A stretch of 56,338 bases of DNA from Rhodobacteraceae bacterium 63075 (GCA_003417655.1 QVMW01000019.1:1-56338), one strand, 5' to 3'. Positions 11,301 through 20,000 are shown, counted from the first letter of the stretch. The notes: generated by a model from the sequence alone, not told the origin. Program-made: numbers and translations.

Positions 11301-11660
11301 GGAGCGGAATCTGGCCTTCTTGCGGATCCAATCGGCGCATTCCCGAGCGACGGCGCGTTGAGTGAGCTTGTTGCGTAGCTGGATCTCGAATTCAGTGCCA
11401 TAAAGGCCTGTTTCTCTTTGCGCCTTTGGAATGAAAAATTCGCGGCGTTCCTTTCTGAGGCGGTCCGTCACCTCGGTGGGTACGAACGTTGGAGCCGTAA
11501 AAATAAACTGCAGGCTGTCGACCTTCGCGAGTTCGGACTTCAGAGCCTCAAAGGCGTAGATCGAGAAGCAGGATGCAGCGATCCGCAAGCGGGTCCCCCT
11601 GCCAAGAGAGGCCTTTAGGTCATCGCCGAGAAGGTGGGAGGTATTATCGATGATCTGCAT
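8388..11660 (-). CDS. SNF2/HepA-type helicase with N-terminal PLD-like domain
   Basis: A 1090-aa protein. The N-terminal 130 residues (LRIAASCFSIYAFEALKSEL, LQFIFTAPTFVPTE) resemble the phospholipase-D-like domain often placed ahead of defence helicases; a clear HxK(x4)D pair was not identified. The helicase core has motif I ADSVGLGKTFTAL near residue 277, motif II DESH near 363, LSATPVNN near 405, and a helicase C lobe ending IIQRFGRIDRIGSPN near 830. About 250 C-terminal residues follow. The start MQIID was chosen because longer readings run through the WYL gene in another frame; the two genes overlap by 17 bp. It is the largest member of the operon and likely works with Mod, Res and DUF4391 in defence. 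Substrate unknown. Confidence 0.85.
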   Translation of the reverse strand: MQIIDNTSHLLGDDLKASLGRGTRLRIAASCFSIYAFEALKSELAKVDSLQFIFTAPTFVPTEVTDRLRKERREFFIPKAQRETGLYGTEFEIQLRNKLTQRAVARECADWIRKKARFRSNRTKAPMQQLMHVSGSGADVAYMPISGFTAVDLGYQKGDAVSNFVTRFDDPAHAKMYLQLFDQIWSDPEKVQDVTDAICEHIEAVYQENSPERIYFMMLYNIFHDFLDEVDEDVLPNDLTGYQESVVWNKLFNYQRDAATGIINKLETYNGCILADSVGLGKTFTALAVVKYYELRNRSVLVLCPKKLADNWRNYNTNLTTNLFAKDRFNYEVLCHTDLSRTSGESFGIPLNRVNWGNYDLVVIDESHNFRNNDVYKDRETRYQKLMNKVIRAGVKTKVLMLSATPVNNRFTDLRNQLALAYEGQSEALSKNLKADVSVEEIFRRAQKAFNEWSSLPSEERTAASILKALDFDFFELLDAVTIARSRKHIETFYDTKDIGKFPERRKPLSFHRPITERSDVMGFNDIFTQLSVLKLAVYAPISYILPSRLRKYEEIYDTQVEGGRGKLRQADRERSLQALMTTNLLKRLESSVAAFRLTLRSLGTNISRTLDAIDEFEKTGRSESISDHLAEMSDFDPEDDDLSGLDEFTVGKKVQISLGDMDLPSWKHDLAADLVLIEDLIASMDKVKPEDDAKLQHLLALIRQKIDEPLNPGNRKVLVFTAFADTANYLFDNLTPFAQELGLHVGKVTGSDAPKTTLKKSYDFQSVLTLFSPRSKEKAIVLPNEPGELDILIGTDCISEGQNLQDCDFLVNYDIHWNPVRIIQRFGRIDRIGSPNTQIQLANYWPDISLDAYINLKERVENRMVITDITATGEDNVLSAKSSDIAYRKKQLQRLQEEVIELEDVKAGISITDLGLNEFRMDLLNYVKEHGELDNVPFGMHAVVPAKLDLGLQPGVIFALKNIHDSVNVNQQNRLHPYYLVYIGDDGEIVADHTEVKRLLDLVRTSCKGRSQPVPEVCRVFNDRTNDGRDMERYSDLLSQAIRSMIEVKEEKDIDSLFSGGQTTALTHTIKGLDDFELIGFLVIEGGSE

Positions 11661-12504
11661 TGATGACCTCCCGGTTGAGAAGCACGATCTGCTGATCCTT
11701 TGGCTTCCTGGCAGCCGGATCAGTGTCGAGCCCAAGCCGGCGCAGCGCGTAGTAGAGGAGCGCGCGACGGACCTTGATCTTCGCCTTTCCGCCTCGCATG
11801 CCGTAGTCGAGAGAGATGACCCTCGCCTGCGTCTCCGACAGCTCGGGGTGGGGGCCGACCTCCAGAGTGACCTCGGAATGCCAGTCGCTATCATCGTCGG
11901 CCGACGTTTCGCTCTCCCGCGATCCGCGGATGCCGAGGATCCGTGAGAGCAGAAAGTCCTTGAAGCAATCGTCCGTCAGGCAGAACGCTCGCGTGTGCCA
12001 GCGGAAGCCGTCGAAAGCTATGGCATGGGGTGCGATCCAACGCCAGCGCGGCTCCGGGCTAGACAGGGACTGGTACTTCACCTCGATCGCCTCGGAGCGG
12101 CGGATGGCGCCGACAACAGCGCGCAGCGTCACAGGATCGACACCACGCACTGGCGTCGGGGCGGATGCGTAGGGTGGCAGGTCAGGGATCCAGCAGTCCT
12201 CGCTCTCCAGCACGTCGTCGGCAATGAGGCGGAGCTGCGAGAGGTAGTGCGCGGCGTCTGGCGGGCGGAACTTGCAGTCGAATCCCGACCCTCGGACATA
12301 GGTGCGCGCGCTCTTGTCGTAGACCATGTTGTCCGGCGCCAGCGCGACGTAGCGGTTCAGGTCCGAGGATGCCTGGTTCACCGAGACGCCGAACTGCTGC
12401 ATCACGTCGATGCGATTGACGTGCCCCTCCCAGAACAGGCGGAACTCGATGAACTCGAGGCGCTGCTCGATGCCCCAGCGTAGTCCAGCCTTGTCTCTGT
12501 CCAC
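11644..12504 (-). CDS. WYL-domain transcriptional regulator (BrxR/CapW-like)
   Basis: A 286-aa protein with an N-terminal winged helix (RWGIEQRLEFIEFRLFWEGHVNR and on to about residue 60), a WYL domain at about 130-190 (EVKYQSLSSPEPRWRWIAPHAIAFDG, RWHTRAFC) and a C-terminal WCX-like segment ending KDQQIVLLNREV. This is the layout of BrxR and CapW, repressors that sit ahead of BREX and CBASS operons and respond to a still-debated ligand. It is the first gene of the defence operon. A GTG start with GGGAG 6 bases upstream is preferred over a TTG 16 codons earlier, because a perfect palindrome (12528-12546) would otherwise lie inside the gene. Autorepression is inferred. Confidence 0.85.
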   Translation of the reverse strand: MDRDKAGLRWGIEQRLEFIEFRLFWEGHVNRIDVMQQFGVSVNQASSDLNRYVALAPDNMVYDKSARTYVRGSGFDCKFRPPDAAHYLSQLRLIADDVLESEDCWIPDLPPYASAPTPVRGVDPVTLRAVVGAIRRSEAIEVKYQSLSSPEPRWRWIAPHAIAFDGFRWHTRAFCLTDDCFKDFLLSRILGIRGSRESETSADDDSDWHSEVTLEVGPHPELSETQARVISLDYGMRGGKAKIKVRRALLYYALRRLGLDTDPAARKPKDQQIVLLNREVINADHR

Positions 12505-12527
12505 GGCGCACTCCCTGCTGGCCCTGC

Positions 12528-12546
12528 GCGCACGTGAATTGTGCGC
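12528..12546. promoter_or_regulatory. Palindromic operator candidate for the WYL regulator
   Basis: GCGCAC, seven bases, GTGCGC: a perfect 6+6 inverted repeat located 24 bp upstream of the preferred GTG start of the WYL gene. Dimeric BrxR/CapW proteins bind inverted repeats just ahead of their own genes, so this is the natural candidate site. Confidence 0.55.
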
Positions 12547-12846
12547 ATCCAATTTCTGGGCTTTCTGGGAACGTAGCCGCGCGGGGCGGCGCGATCAATC
12601 GAAAAGGGACGAGTTGCAGCGCAATTGACACCGCCTTCAGGATGCACCTTTCCCAGTCTGCAGGTCTTGCCACTTATCAAGTGTGAGGCGATCGTGACGG
12701 AGGCAGGTGCGCCACCGATCCCAATGGACATGGGTGCCTTGGCCGAAGGCTGTCCGGGTCCCTGTTCGCCACCCGGCGTGCCGACTTATCCGAGTTTGCC
12801 CGCACCGGATTAGACACATCTGCGCACCGGACAGGCTCGACCAGCT
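12547..12846. other. Intergenic: promoter region of the defence operon and 3' side of hipA
   Basis: About 300 bp between the defence operon and hipA, both read from the minus strand. It should hold the WYL operon promoter on its left side and the end of the hip transcript on its right. No convincing gene or T-run terminator was found. Confidence 0.5.
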
Positions 12847-14166
12847 TCATTTCAACAGATGCAACCGTGCCTTCAGCGCCCCGTCGATCGAAGCGAGTAG
12901 CGCCCCGGGGAAGTCACCTGGCATTTGGTTGAACGTGGCCTCAACGATCGACTGGGCGGTCTCCTGGATCTCGTCGAACAGACACTCAACGACCGCGCGA
13001 GACAAACCAGATTGAACTCCAGTCTCAACGATATGCCGACCAACGATATTACCCACCTTGTAGTGGTTAGAATGGCCGAAGTTCATGGCGAGTTTGAAGT
13101 ATTTCCGCTCGATTTTCCGGGCGTCGACGGTCGGCTGCACCGTCAGCACGTCGTAGAGCGGTGACATGCGAAAACGCCCGCCGGGCAAAAGACTGACGCT
13201 GAAGTTCTTGCCATGCCCGTCCGTCGCTCCAAAAAGCCAAAACAGCACATTGGCTTTGAAAAAGTCGTACCGGTCTTTGTTGGGATCATCGCTCCCCAGC
13301 AAAAGATCCATGATGTCCGAGATGCCAGGGCCACCCTCGTTCTGGTACTTTTGCGTGGGCACCACAGATAGTGCTTGGCAGCAGTCTTCCTGCGGCAGGC
13401 GGATCAGGCGACCATCAGAGGTCCAACGCCGATCAAAACGCTCAACAACCAAGGCTTTCTTGTCACCGAACTGCGCCGTCTCGACATTCGCAGTCCGAAG
13501 CCCGAACGCCTCCATCAGCTTGAGACAAAGGTATTCATTTTCGACGCTGTCCGACAGGTCCATGCCATTGGGTAGCCTGCCGATTTGCGGCTTGATGATG
13601 TGGGTGGTGGGCGTCGTGCCCGTTGGCTCAATCCACTGGCCATCATGGCGCAGAAGAGCGGTTTTTTCCTGTGCACCAGCCACAGAAATCCGGAAATCAT
13701 TCTCGCGACGGATACCGAGTGGCGCAAGATCCAGGTCACCCAAGATTGCCCCGATTTGAGCCTCGTTAACAGGCTCCCCCGTCAATTCCGACATGGGCTG
13801 TGGTTCTTGCCCGTCGGGCAAAAACTGAAGTGCACCAATGCAGTCGCGACCAATCTGTGACAGCAGGCTGAAGGCATCCACGCCCTCGGCCCCAACACGT
13901 TCAGCAACCCTTCGGCGGATCAGGTCACTGTCAGGCAGCAGGTTGTCAAAGACGGCCATCACAGGTGCGCCACTGTAGCGGTTCTCCTGCAGCGGCAACG
14001 ACAAAGACACCGGCATCCGGTGCTGCCAGTCCAGCCAATCTCGTGCATAGCTGAAACTGACGCCGCCAGAAGGGTCGCGGAGCAACTGGCCCACGCGCCG
14101 CGAATTCAGGAAGACGTTCAGTGGCGTATAGCTGCGCTTGCGGCCCATGTCAGAAGATGTCCTCAA
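12847..14166 (-). CDS. hipA: HipA-type serine/threonine kinase toxin
   Basis: A 439-aa protein of normal HipA length. The N-terminal couple_HipA region (YTPLNVFLNSRRVGQLLRDPSGGVSFSYARDWL) is followed by the glycine-rich loop VAGAQEKTALLRHDG, IIKPQIG and VVERFDRRW in the N-lobe. The catalytic segment FGATDGHGKNFS and the metal-binding region SPLYDVLTVQP follow. All key kinase motifs look present. In E. coli HipA phosphorylates glutamyl-tRNA synthetase and triggers dormancy; HipA homologues vary in target. Its start overlaps the end of hipB by 17 bp, so the antitoxin is made first. The module may stabilise the plasmid-like island or serve in phage defence. Confidence 0.92.
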   Translation of the reverse strand: MRTSSDMGRKRSYTPLNVFLNSRRVGQLLRDPSGGVSFSYARDWLDWQHRMPVSLSLPLQENRYSGAPVMAVFDNLLPDSDLIRRRVAERVGAEGVDAFSLLSQIGRDCIGALQFLPDGQEPQPMSELTGEPVNEAQIGAILGDLDLAPLGIRRENDFRISVAGAQEKTALLRHDGQWIEPTGTTPTTHIIKPQIGRLPNGMDLSDSVENEYLCLKLMEAFGLRTANVETAQFGDKKALVVERFDRRWTSDGRLIRLPQEDCCQALSVVPTQKYQNEGGPGISDIMDLLLGSDDPNKDRYDFFKANVLFWLFGATDGHGKNFSVSLLPGGRFRMSPLYDVLTVQPTVDARKIERKYFKLAMNFGHSNHYKVGNIVGRHIVETGVQSGLSRAVVECLFDEIQETAQSIVEATFNQMPGDFPGALLASIDGALKARLHLLK

Positions 14167-14401
14167 GCCCGTCTGGTGCGCCTTTGCTGCGCTCCGTCAC
14201 CGTGATCTCGAGATCCAGGGCCGCGATGAGATCGAACACCGTTTCCAGCTTCGTGCCACCGCTGCCGTTCTCAACCTTGGAGATCGTCTCTTGCCAGACA
14301 CCGCTCAACGAGGCGAGCTCCTTCTGGGTCAGGTTCTTGGCTTTCCGAGCCTGACGGATGGCGTGGCCAAAATTTTTCGACGTGCGGACGAGATGCTTCA
14401 T
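14150..14401 (-). CDS. hipB: HipB-type HTH antitoxin
   Basis: An 83-aa Cro/C1-type helix-turn-helix protein: FGHAIRQARKAKNLTQKELASLSGVWQETISKVENG is the five-helix XRE fold, and the short tail (LEITVTERS) is the beta strand that HipB dimers use to pair. It neutralises HipA and represses the operon. The start is the ATG giving MKHLVRT, since upstream codons are out of family and run through the operators. Two copies of a TATGA-N8-TCATA-like site lie 20-70 bp ahead of it. Confidence 0.9.
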   Translation of the reverse strand: MKHLVRTSKNFGHAIRQARKAKNLTQKELASLSGVWQETISKVENGSGGTKLETVFDLIAALDLEITVTERSKGAPDGLEDIF

Positions 14402-14421
14402 GACTGTTCTCCTGAAAAGCC

Positions 14422-14442
14422 ATATGATCCACAGGCCATAAA
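14422..14442. promoter_or_regulatory. HipB operator 1
   Basis: TATGA, eight bases, CCATA: a near-perfect inverted repeat beginning 20 bp upstream of the hipB start. Nine leading and six trailing bases are identical to operator 2, and the centre-to-centre distance is 27 bp. Confidence 0.65.
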
Positions 14443-14448
14443 ATGTCA

Positions 14449-14469
14449 ATATGATCCTCAGTTCATAAA
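14449..14469. promoter_or_regulatory. HipB operator 2
   Basis: TATGA, eight bases, TCATA: a perfect 5+5 inverted repeat in the hipBA promoter region. It has the same architecture as known HipB sites (short inverted arms with an 8-bp spacer), though the arms differ from the E. coli sequence. Confidence 0.7.
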
Positions 14470-14580
14470 TGCGAAATATGACTTGAAGGACATAGTTGGC
14501 AACTCCGACATGGCCATAACTCAGAAAACACCGCTGTTGCTGAGCTAATGACAACCTTATCTCAGATTGCGCCACAGCTC

Positions 14581-15453
14581 TCACGCCTGCAGCCCCGCCG
14601 CGCGCACCTGATCGGGCGTCACTAGCTTTGAAGCGATCAAATACTCGACCTGCCGGTTGGTGATGTGGCGGCACAAGGGATGGCGCTCGTGGATCCACTC
14701 GGCGAGACTGACGCGGCTTTTGGCTTCGGCCTCTCGCGCTTTCTCGCGGTCGGCCTGCATCTGGGCAAGCCCCTTTTCCCACCGGCGCATCTTGAACCAG
14801 TTGTCGGAGAAACAAACCTTGCTACGCGTGTAGCCCTCGCTTTCCTTAGCATAGGCTTTGACCGCCTGGAGCAGGTCATCGGGCTCTACCCCGGCCTTCA
14901 CGGCCGCTGCGATCAGGTGCACACTGGTCCGCCGGTCTCGGATCTTGTCTTCAGGATAGGCCGCCAAAATCTTCTCAGCTTCAATATCTTCAACCTCCGC
15001 CGCCGCCGCCTCGCGCGCGCTCGCGCGCGTAGGTGGTTTATGGATGGTTTTAGGGTGGTTTGGGGTCCACTGTGGACCCCCTACCCCGTCCACTGTGGAC
15101 CCCGTACCTGGTTCAGGCTGGACGGGGTCCACTGTGGACCCCGTGTCGATGTCGGGCTCTGCGGTCGGTTCGAGCATGCGGATTGTATTGATCACGATGC
15201 GGTAAACGACGGTGTAGCCGTTGCGGCAGGGACGGCGTCCGGTTTCGACCAGTATCCCCTCCCGCAGAAACTCGGAAATGATCCGTTTAACGGTCGTCTC
15301 GCCCAGTTCTGTGTGGCGCTGGATGGTGCCTTTCGAGCACCAGATACCTGACCCGTCGTCGCTCGCCTTGTCTGCGAGGAACATGATGATCTGCTTGCGC
15401 GCGGCACTGCCAAAGCGGCGCTCTGCGCATTCGTTCGCGATACGCCAGCTCAT
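14581..15453 (-). CDS. Replication-initiator-like protein with N-terminal winged helix
   Basis: A 290-aa protein. The first 95 residues (WRIANECAERRFGSAARKQIIMFLADKASDDGSGIWCSKGTIQ and on) form a winged-helix DNA-binding domain like those of phage O proteins and plasmid initiators. A Pro/Thr-rich linker (about 95-145) contains the repeated TGSTVD and GPQWTP. The helical C-terminal part (about 150-290) ends with DPLCRHITNRQVEYLIASK-like sequence. The linker's DNA contains three palindromic iterons (15062-15142). In lambda the O protein gene likewise encloses the origin between its two domains, so initiator plus origin is the favoured reading. It could instead be a plain phage-type transcription factor. 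Confidence 0.65.
   Translation of the reverse strand: MSWRIANECAERRFGSAARKQIIMFLADKASDDGSGIWCSKGTIQRHTELGETTVKRIISEFLREGILVETGRRPCRNGYTVVYRIVINTIRMLEPTAEPDIDTGSTVDPVQPEPGTGSTVDGVGGPQWTPNHPKTIHKPPTRASAREAAAAEVEDIEAEKILAAYPEDKIRDRRTSVHLIAAAVKAGVEPDDLLQAVKAYAKESEGYTRSKVCFSDNWFKMRRWEKGLAQMQADREKAREAEAKSRVSLAEWIHERHPLCRHITNRQVEYLIASKLVTPDQVRAAGLQA
15062..15142. repeat. Three palindromic iterons within the initiator gene (putative origin)
   Basis: The 13-bp palindrome GTCCAC-T-GTGGAC occurs at 15065-15077, 15088-15100 and 15127-15139. The outer two extend to 19-bp perfect palindromes with GGGG/CCCC arms. Spacings are 23 and 39 bp. Directly to the left (15030-15061) lies a GGTTT-rich repetitive stretch that could be an unwinding or strand-biased region. 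The position, between the two domains of the initiator, mirrors lambda ori inside gene O. Confidence 0.65.
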
Positions 15454-15947
15454 TGGACCACCCCAATGCGACTAGAAGCACCTTGCGCAGGCTCTCCAGC
15501 AAAGCCTTGTGCAGTAGCTAAACGCCAAATCCGACTCACCGTCATTGCGGATGTGACGCTCCGGGATCGATTGGCCTTAGTGTCATCCAACTTGCTTCGA
15601 CCGTCGCCGTTATGGTATCCTCCATCGGGCAGGATGTTTTGTTTTGCGACATATTGGCGCCGAGTGCAGTTGCAGCTGCCTCGGCGTTTTCTTTTGTAGG
15701 ACTTGAGGTTGGACGATTCCCAAAATTCCCCAATGTTTTCAATGGGGCAGGGTTGCAGGGTTGGACACGCTAAGTGTCTGTTTTTACTGGGCTGGTTTAT
15801 CTCCTGCCGGGGTCGCCAGAAACACGGCAATTATGGCTATCTGTTGAGCATTGCGGACAGGCGTAAGCTGCATCGGTCCGTGACGCCCTGCGATAAACGA
15901 GGCCCTGTTCTGCCCGCGCCAGAACGGCCTGAAACAAGCGAGTTTTC
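15454..15947. other. Intergenic boundary region without a supported gene
   Basis: About 490 bp between the initiator-like gene and the LysR gene. Several short open frames exist, but none has family character or a good ribosome site. A weak hairpin with a T-run (15763-15785) was seen. Composition shifts here from island-like to chromosome-like, so an old junction may lie within it. No tRNA or direct repeat was recognised. Confidence 0.4.
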
Positions 15948-16838
15948 TCAAAGTGTGCCGTCGCCGCTCAACTCCATGATCTTGGCAACCATGTCCGAAA
16001 CTGCGGGGTGAGCCTCGCGCCCTTTTCGCAGCGCAATCGCCCAGCGCCCCTCGATGTCGAGCTTCGCCGGTATACGCCGCAACTCGCCGCGCCTGACTGC
16101 ACCCTCTGAGGTCATCAGGATCAGATCGCTCCGCTCCGCCGCCTCTATGAGCGCCGAGATATTGTTGCTGTCTATGCTGACGGTAGCGTCTTCACTGTCC
16201 TTGCCGAGAAGCTGCGCCAGCGCATGTTTTACGTTCGACGGAAAGTTCGTTCCCGCGAAGGGGTAGCGCGCAAGGTCGCTCGGTGTCGGATGGGCCAGCT
16301 CGAGGATCGGATGGCCCTCACGGCAGAAAGCGCCGGATCGCTGCGGCGGCAGATCGATGACTTCAAGATCCCCGCGCCGCCGGGGAACTTCCCGCTCGTG
16401 TCCGACGATGACATCAAGGCTTTCGTCCTCGAGCCCGACGATGAGCCGCGGAGTCTCCTGAACTTCGAGGTCGAGCTTGACCTTCGGATTGTCCCGGTGC
16501 CAAGCCGCAATGATCGCGCCGCCCAGGCTTGTCGAGAAAACAGCCGTCATGCCCACGCGCACATGTCCGCTTAGCCCCTTGCCAAGACTGTTCAATTCCT
16601 GGTCAAGGTTGCGCGCTTCGAACAAGACGGCCTCCACACGCGGCAGAATCTCCCGGCCCAGTGCCGTCAGCCTGATCGGCCGCTCTGAACGCTCGAAAAG
16701 CTTGAAGCCAAGTTCCTCTTCGAGCGCGCGGATGGAATTGCTCAGCGCGGGCTGCGTGATATTCGCCAGCTCCGCCGCCCGCGCAAAGCTGCGTTCCTGT
16801 GCGACAAGGCGGAAGTGCTGCAGTCGGCTCAGGTTCAT
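15948..16838 (-). CDS. LysR-family regulator, divergent from indolepyruvate oxidoreductase
   Basis: A 296-aa LysR-type protein. The N-terminal winged HTH is at residues 1-60 (LSRLQHFRLVAQERSFARAAELANITQPALSNSIRALEEELG), and the effector-binding periplasmic-protein-like domain fills residues 90-290. LysR proteins usually activate the divergent gene in response to a pathway metabolite and repress themselves. The neighbour is the fused indolepyruvate:ferredoxin oxidoreductase, so an aryl-pyruvate or amino-acid-derived effector is a reasonable guess. A T-N11-A palindrome lies in the shared promoter region. Confidence 0.9.
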   Translation of the reverse strand: MNLSRLQHFRLVAQERSFARAAELANITQPALSNSIRALEEELGFKLFERSERPIRLTALGREILPRVEAVLFEARNLDQELNSLGKGLSGHVRVGMTAVFSTSLGGAIIAAWHRDNPKVKLDLEVQETPRLIVGLEDESLDVIVGHEREVPRRRGDLEVIDLPPQRSGAFCREGHPILELAHPTPSDLARYPFAGTNFPSNVKHALAQLLGKDSEDATVSIDSNNISALIEAAERSDLILMTSEGAVRRGELRRIPAKLDIEGRWAIALRKGREAHPAVSDMVAKIMELSGDGTL

Positions 16839-16922
16839 TTCTTTCCTCTGTATGAACCGACATCAGGCTCTTGCTCTCGCGAAAATCGCATGATTTCCAT
16901 CGGTTGCGCTCTACCATTACAT

Positions 16923-16935
16923 TTATGAATGATAA
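16923..16935. promoter_or_regulatory. LysR box between the regulator and the oxidoreductase gene
   Basis: TTAT, five bases, ATAA: a perfect inverted repeat matching the T-N11-A LysR consensus. It lies 85 bp ahead of the LysR start and about 80 bp ahead of the oxidoreductase start, in a conspicuously AT-rich stretch. Confidence 0.5.
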
Positions 16936-17015
16936 TGATCAAAAAATAAACTGGAATGAATGAACTAAACGCGTCAGGCTCTTCAGACTGCCTATGCACG
17001 CCATCGGAGGACGCC

Positions 17016-20000
17016 ATGACAGCGCATAAACCGGTCAAACGCTTAGAAATGACCCTCGAAGACCGCCTCACCCAAGAGGAAGGCTGGGTCTACATGACCG
17101 GTATGCAGGCGCTGGTGCGCTTGCCGATCCAGCAGCGCAAGCGCGACGATGCCGCCGGCCTGAACACGGGTGGCTATATTTCAGGATACAGGGGCAGCCC
17201 CGTCGGCACCTATGACATGAACCTCTGGCAGGCCGAAAAGGCCCTCAAGGAACACAACATCCACTTCCAGCCCGGCGTGAACGAAGACCTCGCCGCGACG
17301 GCCACATGGGGCGCGCAGCAGGTCGGTCTCTTTCCCGGCGCGCGGGTCGATGGTGTCTTCTCGATCTGGTACGGCAAGGCGCCGGGGATGGACCGCTCGA
17401 TGGACCCCCTGCGCCACGCGAATCTCGCAGGCACCAACCCCAAGGGCGGCACGCTGCTGCTGGTGGGCGATGACCACGGCGCGAAATCCTCGACGCTGGC
17501 CTGCTATTCCGATCTCAACTTCGCCTCGCTCGGCATGCCGCTCCTGGCCCCGGCCAATGCGCAGGATGTGCTCGACATGGGCCTGCACGGCATTGCCATG
17601 AGCCGCCATTCCGGAACGCTGACCGGTATGAAACTCGTCACCGACGTGGTCGAGGGCGGCGGCTCGGTCCACGTCGCGCCGGACAGCCCCGAGATCACCA
17701 TGCCGGAGGCGCAGGGCCCCGACACCTCGATCAAGCCCTTCATGCCGATCCCCGAGCAGGAGCGGCTTCTCTGGGACGTGAAGATCGGCAAGGTGCTCGA
17801 CTATGCCCGCGCCAACGGGCTCAACAAGATGGATGGGCCGGAGGGCGCCCGGATTGGCATCGTGGCAGCGGGCAAGGCCTGGCAGGATCTCTCTCAGGCC
17901 CTCGCGGGCCTTGGCTATCAGGATGGCAAGATCGGCAACATGGCCGTGAAGCGCCTCAAGGTCGGCATGATCTGGCCGCTGGACCCCGAGATCATCCGGG
18001 GTTTCGCAGAGGGGCTCGACACGATCCTCGTGGTCGAGGAGAAACGCCCCCTCCTCGAAGACCAGATCCGCAGCATGCTCTACGGCTCCGAAAGCGCCCC
18101 GCGCATCGTCGGCAAGGCCTTTCATGGCCGCGCCTATGCCCACGCGGAGGATGACTGCGCCTTCCCCAACCATGGCGAGATCGACCCCAACCTCGTGACA
18201 CGCGTGCTCGTGCGCGTCGCGCAGGAGGCGGACCCCGATTGCGGCCTCTCCCTGCCAAACCGGACGGGCGAGCCGCCACAGCTCGGCGCAGGCGCGGTGC
18301 GTCCGCCGTCTTTTTGCGCCGGTTGCCCGCATGGCCGCTCGACACAGGTCGTGGACGGCTCGCGCGCGCTGGCCGGGATCGGCTGTCACACAATGGCCGT
18401 CTTTCGCGACCCCTCGAAAACCAACTCGATCAGCCACATGGGCGGTGAAGGGGCGATGTGGCTCGGCCAGTATCCTTTCACCGACGAGGGCCACGTCTTC
18501 GCCAACATGGGCGACGGGACATACTTTCACTCCGGAATGATGGCGATCCGTGCGGCTATCGCCTCGGGCGCGACGATGACCTACAAGCTCCTGCACAACG
18601 GCTTCGTGTCGATGACCGGCGGCCAGCCGCATGACGGCGAGCTGAGCCCCTTGCAGATGATCGAGCAGCTCCGCGCCGAAGGTGTGGAGCGCATCGCGCT
18701 GGTCGCGGACGAGCCGGAAAAATACGAGGGCAAAGCGCTGGGACCGGGGGCGTCGCTGCACCCGCGCACCGAAATGGACCTCGTGCAAAAGGAGCTGCGC
18801 GAGCAGCCCGGCGTCACGGTCATCATCTATGACCAGCCCTGCGCAACGGAGCGCCGCCGCCTGCGCAAGCGCGGCAAGTGGGACGACCCCGACAAGCGCG
18901 TCTATATCAATCCCGAGGTCTGCGAGGGCTGCGGCGATTGCTCCACCGTTTCCGGCTGCATGGCCATCGAGCCGCTGGAGACGGAGCTGGGCCGCAAGCG
19001 CAAGATCAACCAATCCTCCTGCAACAAGGATTTCTCCTGCGTCGAGGGCTTCTGCCCCTCATTCGTGACCGTGACAGGCGCAAGCCCCCGCAAGACGCAA
19101 GTCGGCGAAGTGAAGATCGACGTGAGCCACCTGCCGGACCCGGCCGCGAAGCCCATCGACGGCTCCTGGTCGATACTCGTCTCCGGGATCGGCGGCGCGG
19201 GCGTCGTGACGGTGGGCCAGACGCTGGCCATCGCCGCCCATGCCGACGGCTATTACTCGTCCAACCTAGACATCACCGGGCTCGCGCAGAAATATGGCGC
19301 GGTGCACAGCCACATCAAGCTCGCCACCGCCCCCGAGGAGATGCGCGCCACGCGTATCGCCTCCGGCGAGGCCGATGCGATGATCGGCTGCGATCTCGTC
19401 GTCGCGGCAGGCGATGAGGCGATCGCCAAGCTCACGCAAGGCAAGTCCGTCGCCGTCACCGATACCACCGTCGTGCCAACGGCGGAATTCTCGATGAACC
19501 CCGACTGGACGCTGAACGGCAATGAACAGCTCGAACGTCTCACCCGCGTTCTGGGCGCGGATGCGCAAGGCCTCGACGCGCAGACGCTGGCCGAAAGGGT
19601 CATGGGCGACAGCGTCTTCGCCAACATGCTGCTGATGGGCGCAAGCTGGCAGCAGGGCGGCATCCCGCTTTCGATCGAGGCGATCCACCGCGCCATCGAG
19701 CTCAACGGCGTCGCCGTCGCCAAGAACCTGCAAGCCTTCGACCTCGGCCGCCTCGCCATGGCCGATCCGGACAGCGCGGCGCGGCTGGCGGGCCGGTCGG
19801 AGCCGGAAGAATTGGACGCGCATCGCAAGAAGACAGCCGACGAGATCATCGCGCATCGCAGCGCGCTTCTGAAGGAATACGACAATGCCGCCTTCGCGAA
19901 ACGCTTCGAAGACAGGCTGGCGCAGCTCAAGGCTGCGGGCCTGCCAGAGGAAGCCATCGCCGCCGCCGCCCGCGGCCTCTACAAGCTGATGGCCGTCAAG

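Noticed and set aside
1286..12504. Classification of the first operon as BREX or DISARM because of the WYL regulator and PLD-like helicase.
   Set aside because: No PglZ, BrxC, PglX, DUF1998 or DrmA-like gene is present; Mod and Res are ordinary type III components.
15763..15785. A hairpin followed by five T that resembles a plus-strand terminator.
   Set aside because: The stem is 5-6 bp with a wobble pair and no plus-strand gene ends upstream, so it is not called.
17181..19013. A 610-codon open frame on the minus strand opposite the oxidoreductase gene, and similar long antisense frames elsewhere (for example 38033-39379 and 52216-53859).
   Set aside because: They are shadows of high-GC coding genes with strong family evidence on the other strand; their own sequences are low-complexity without domains.
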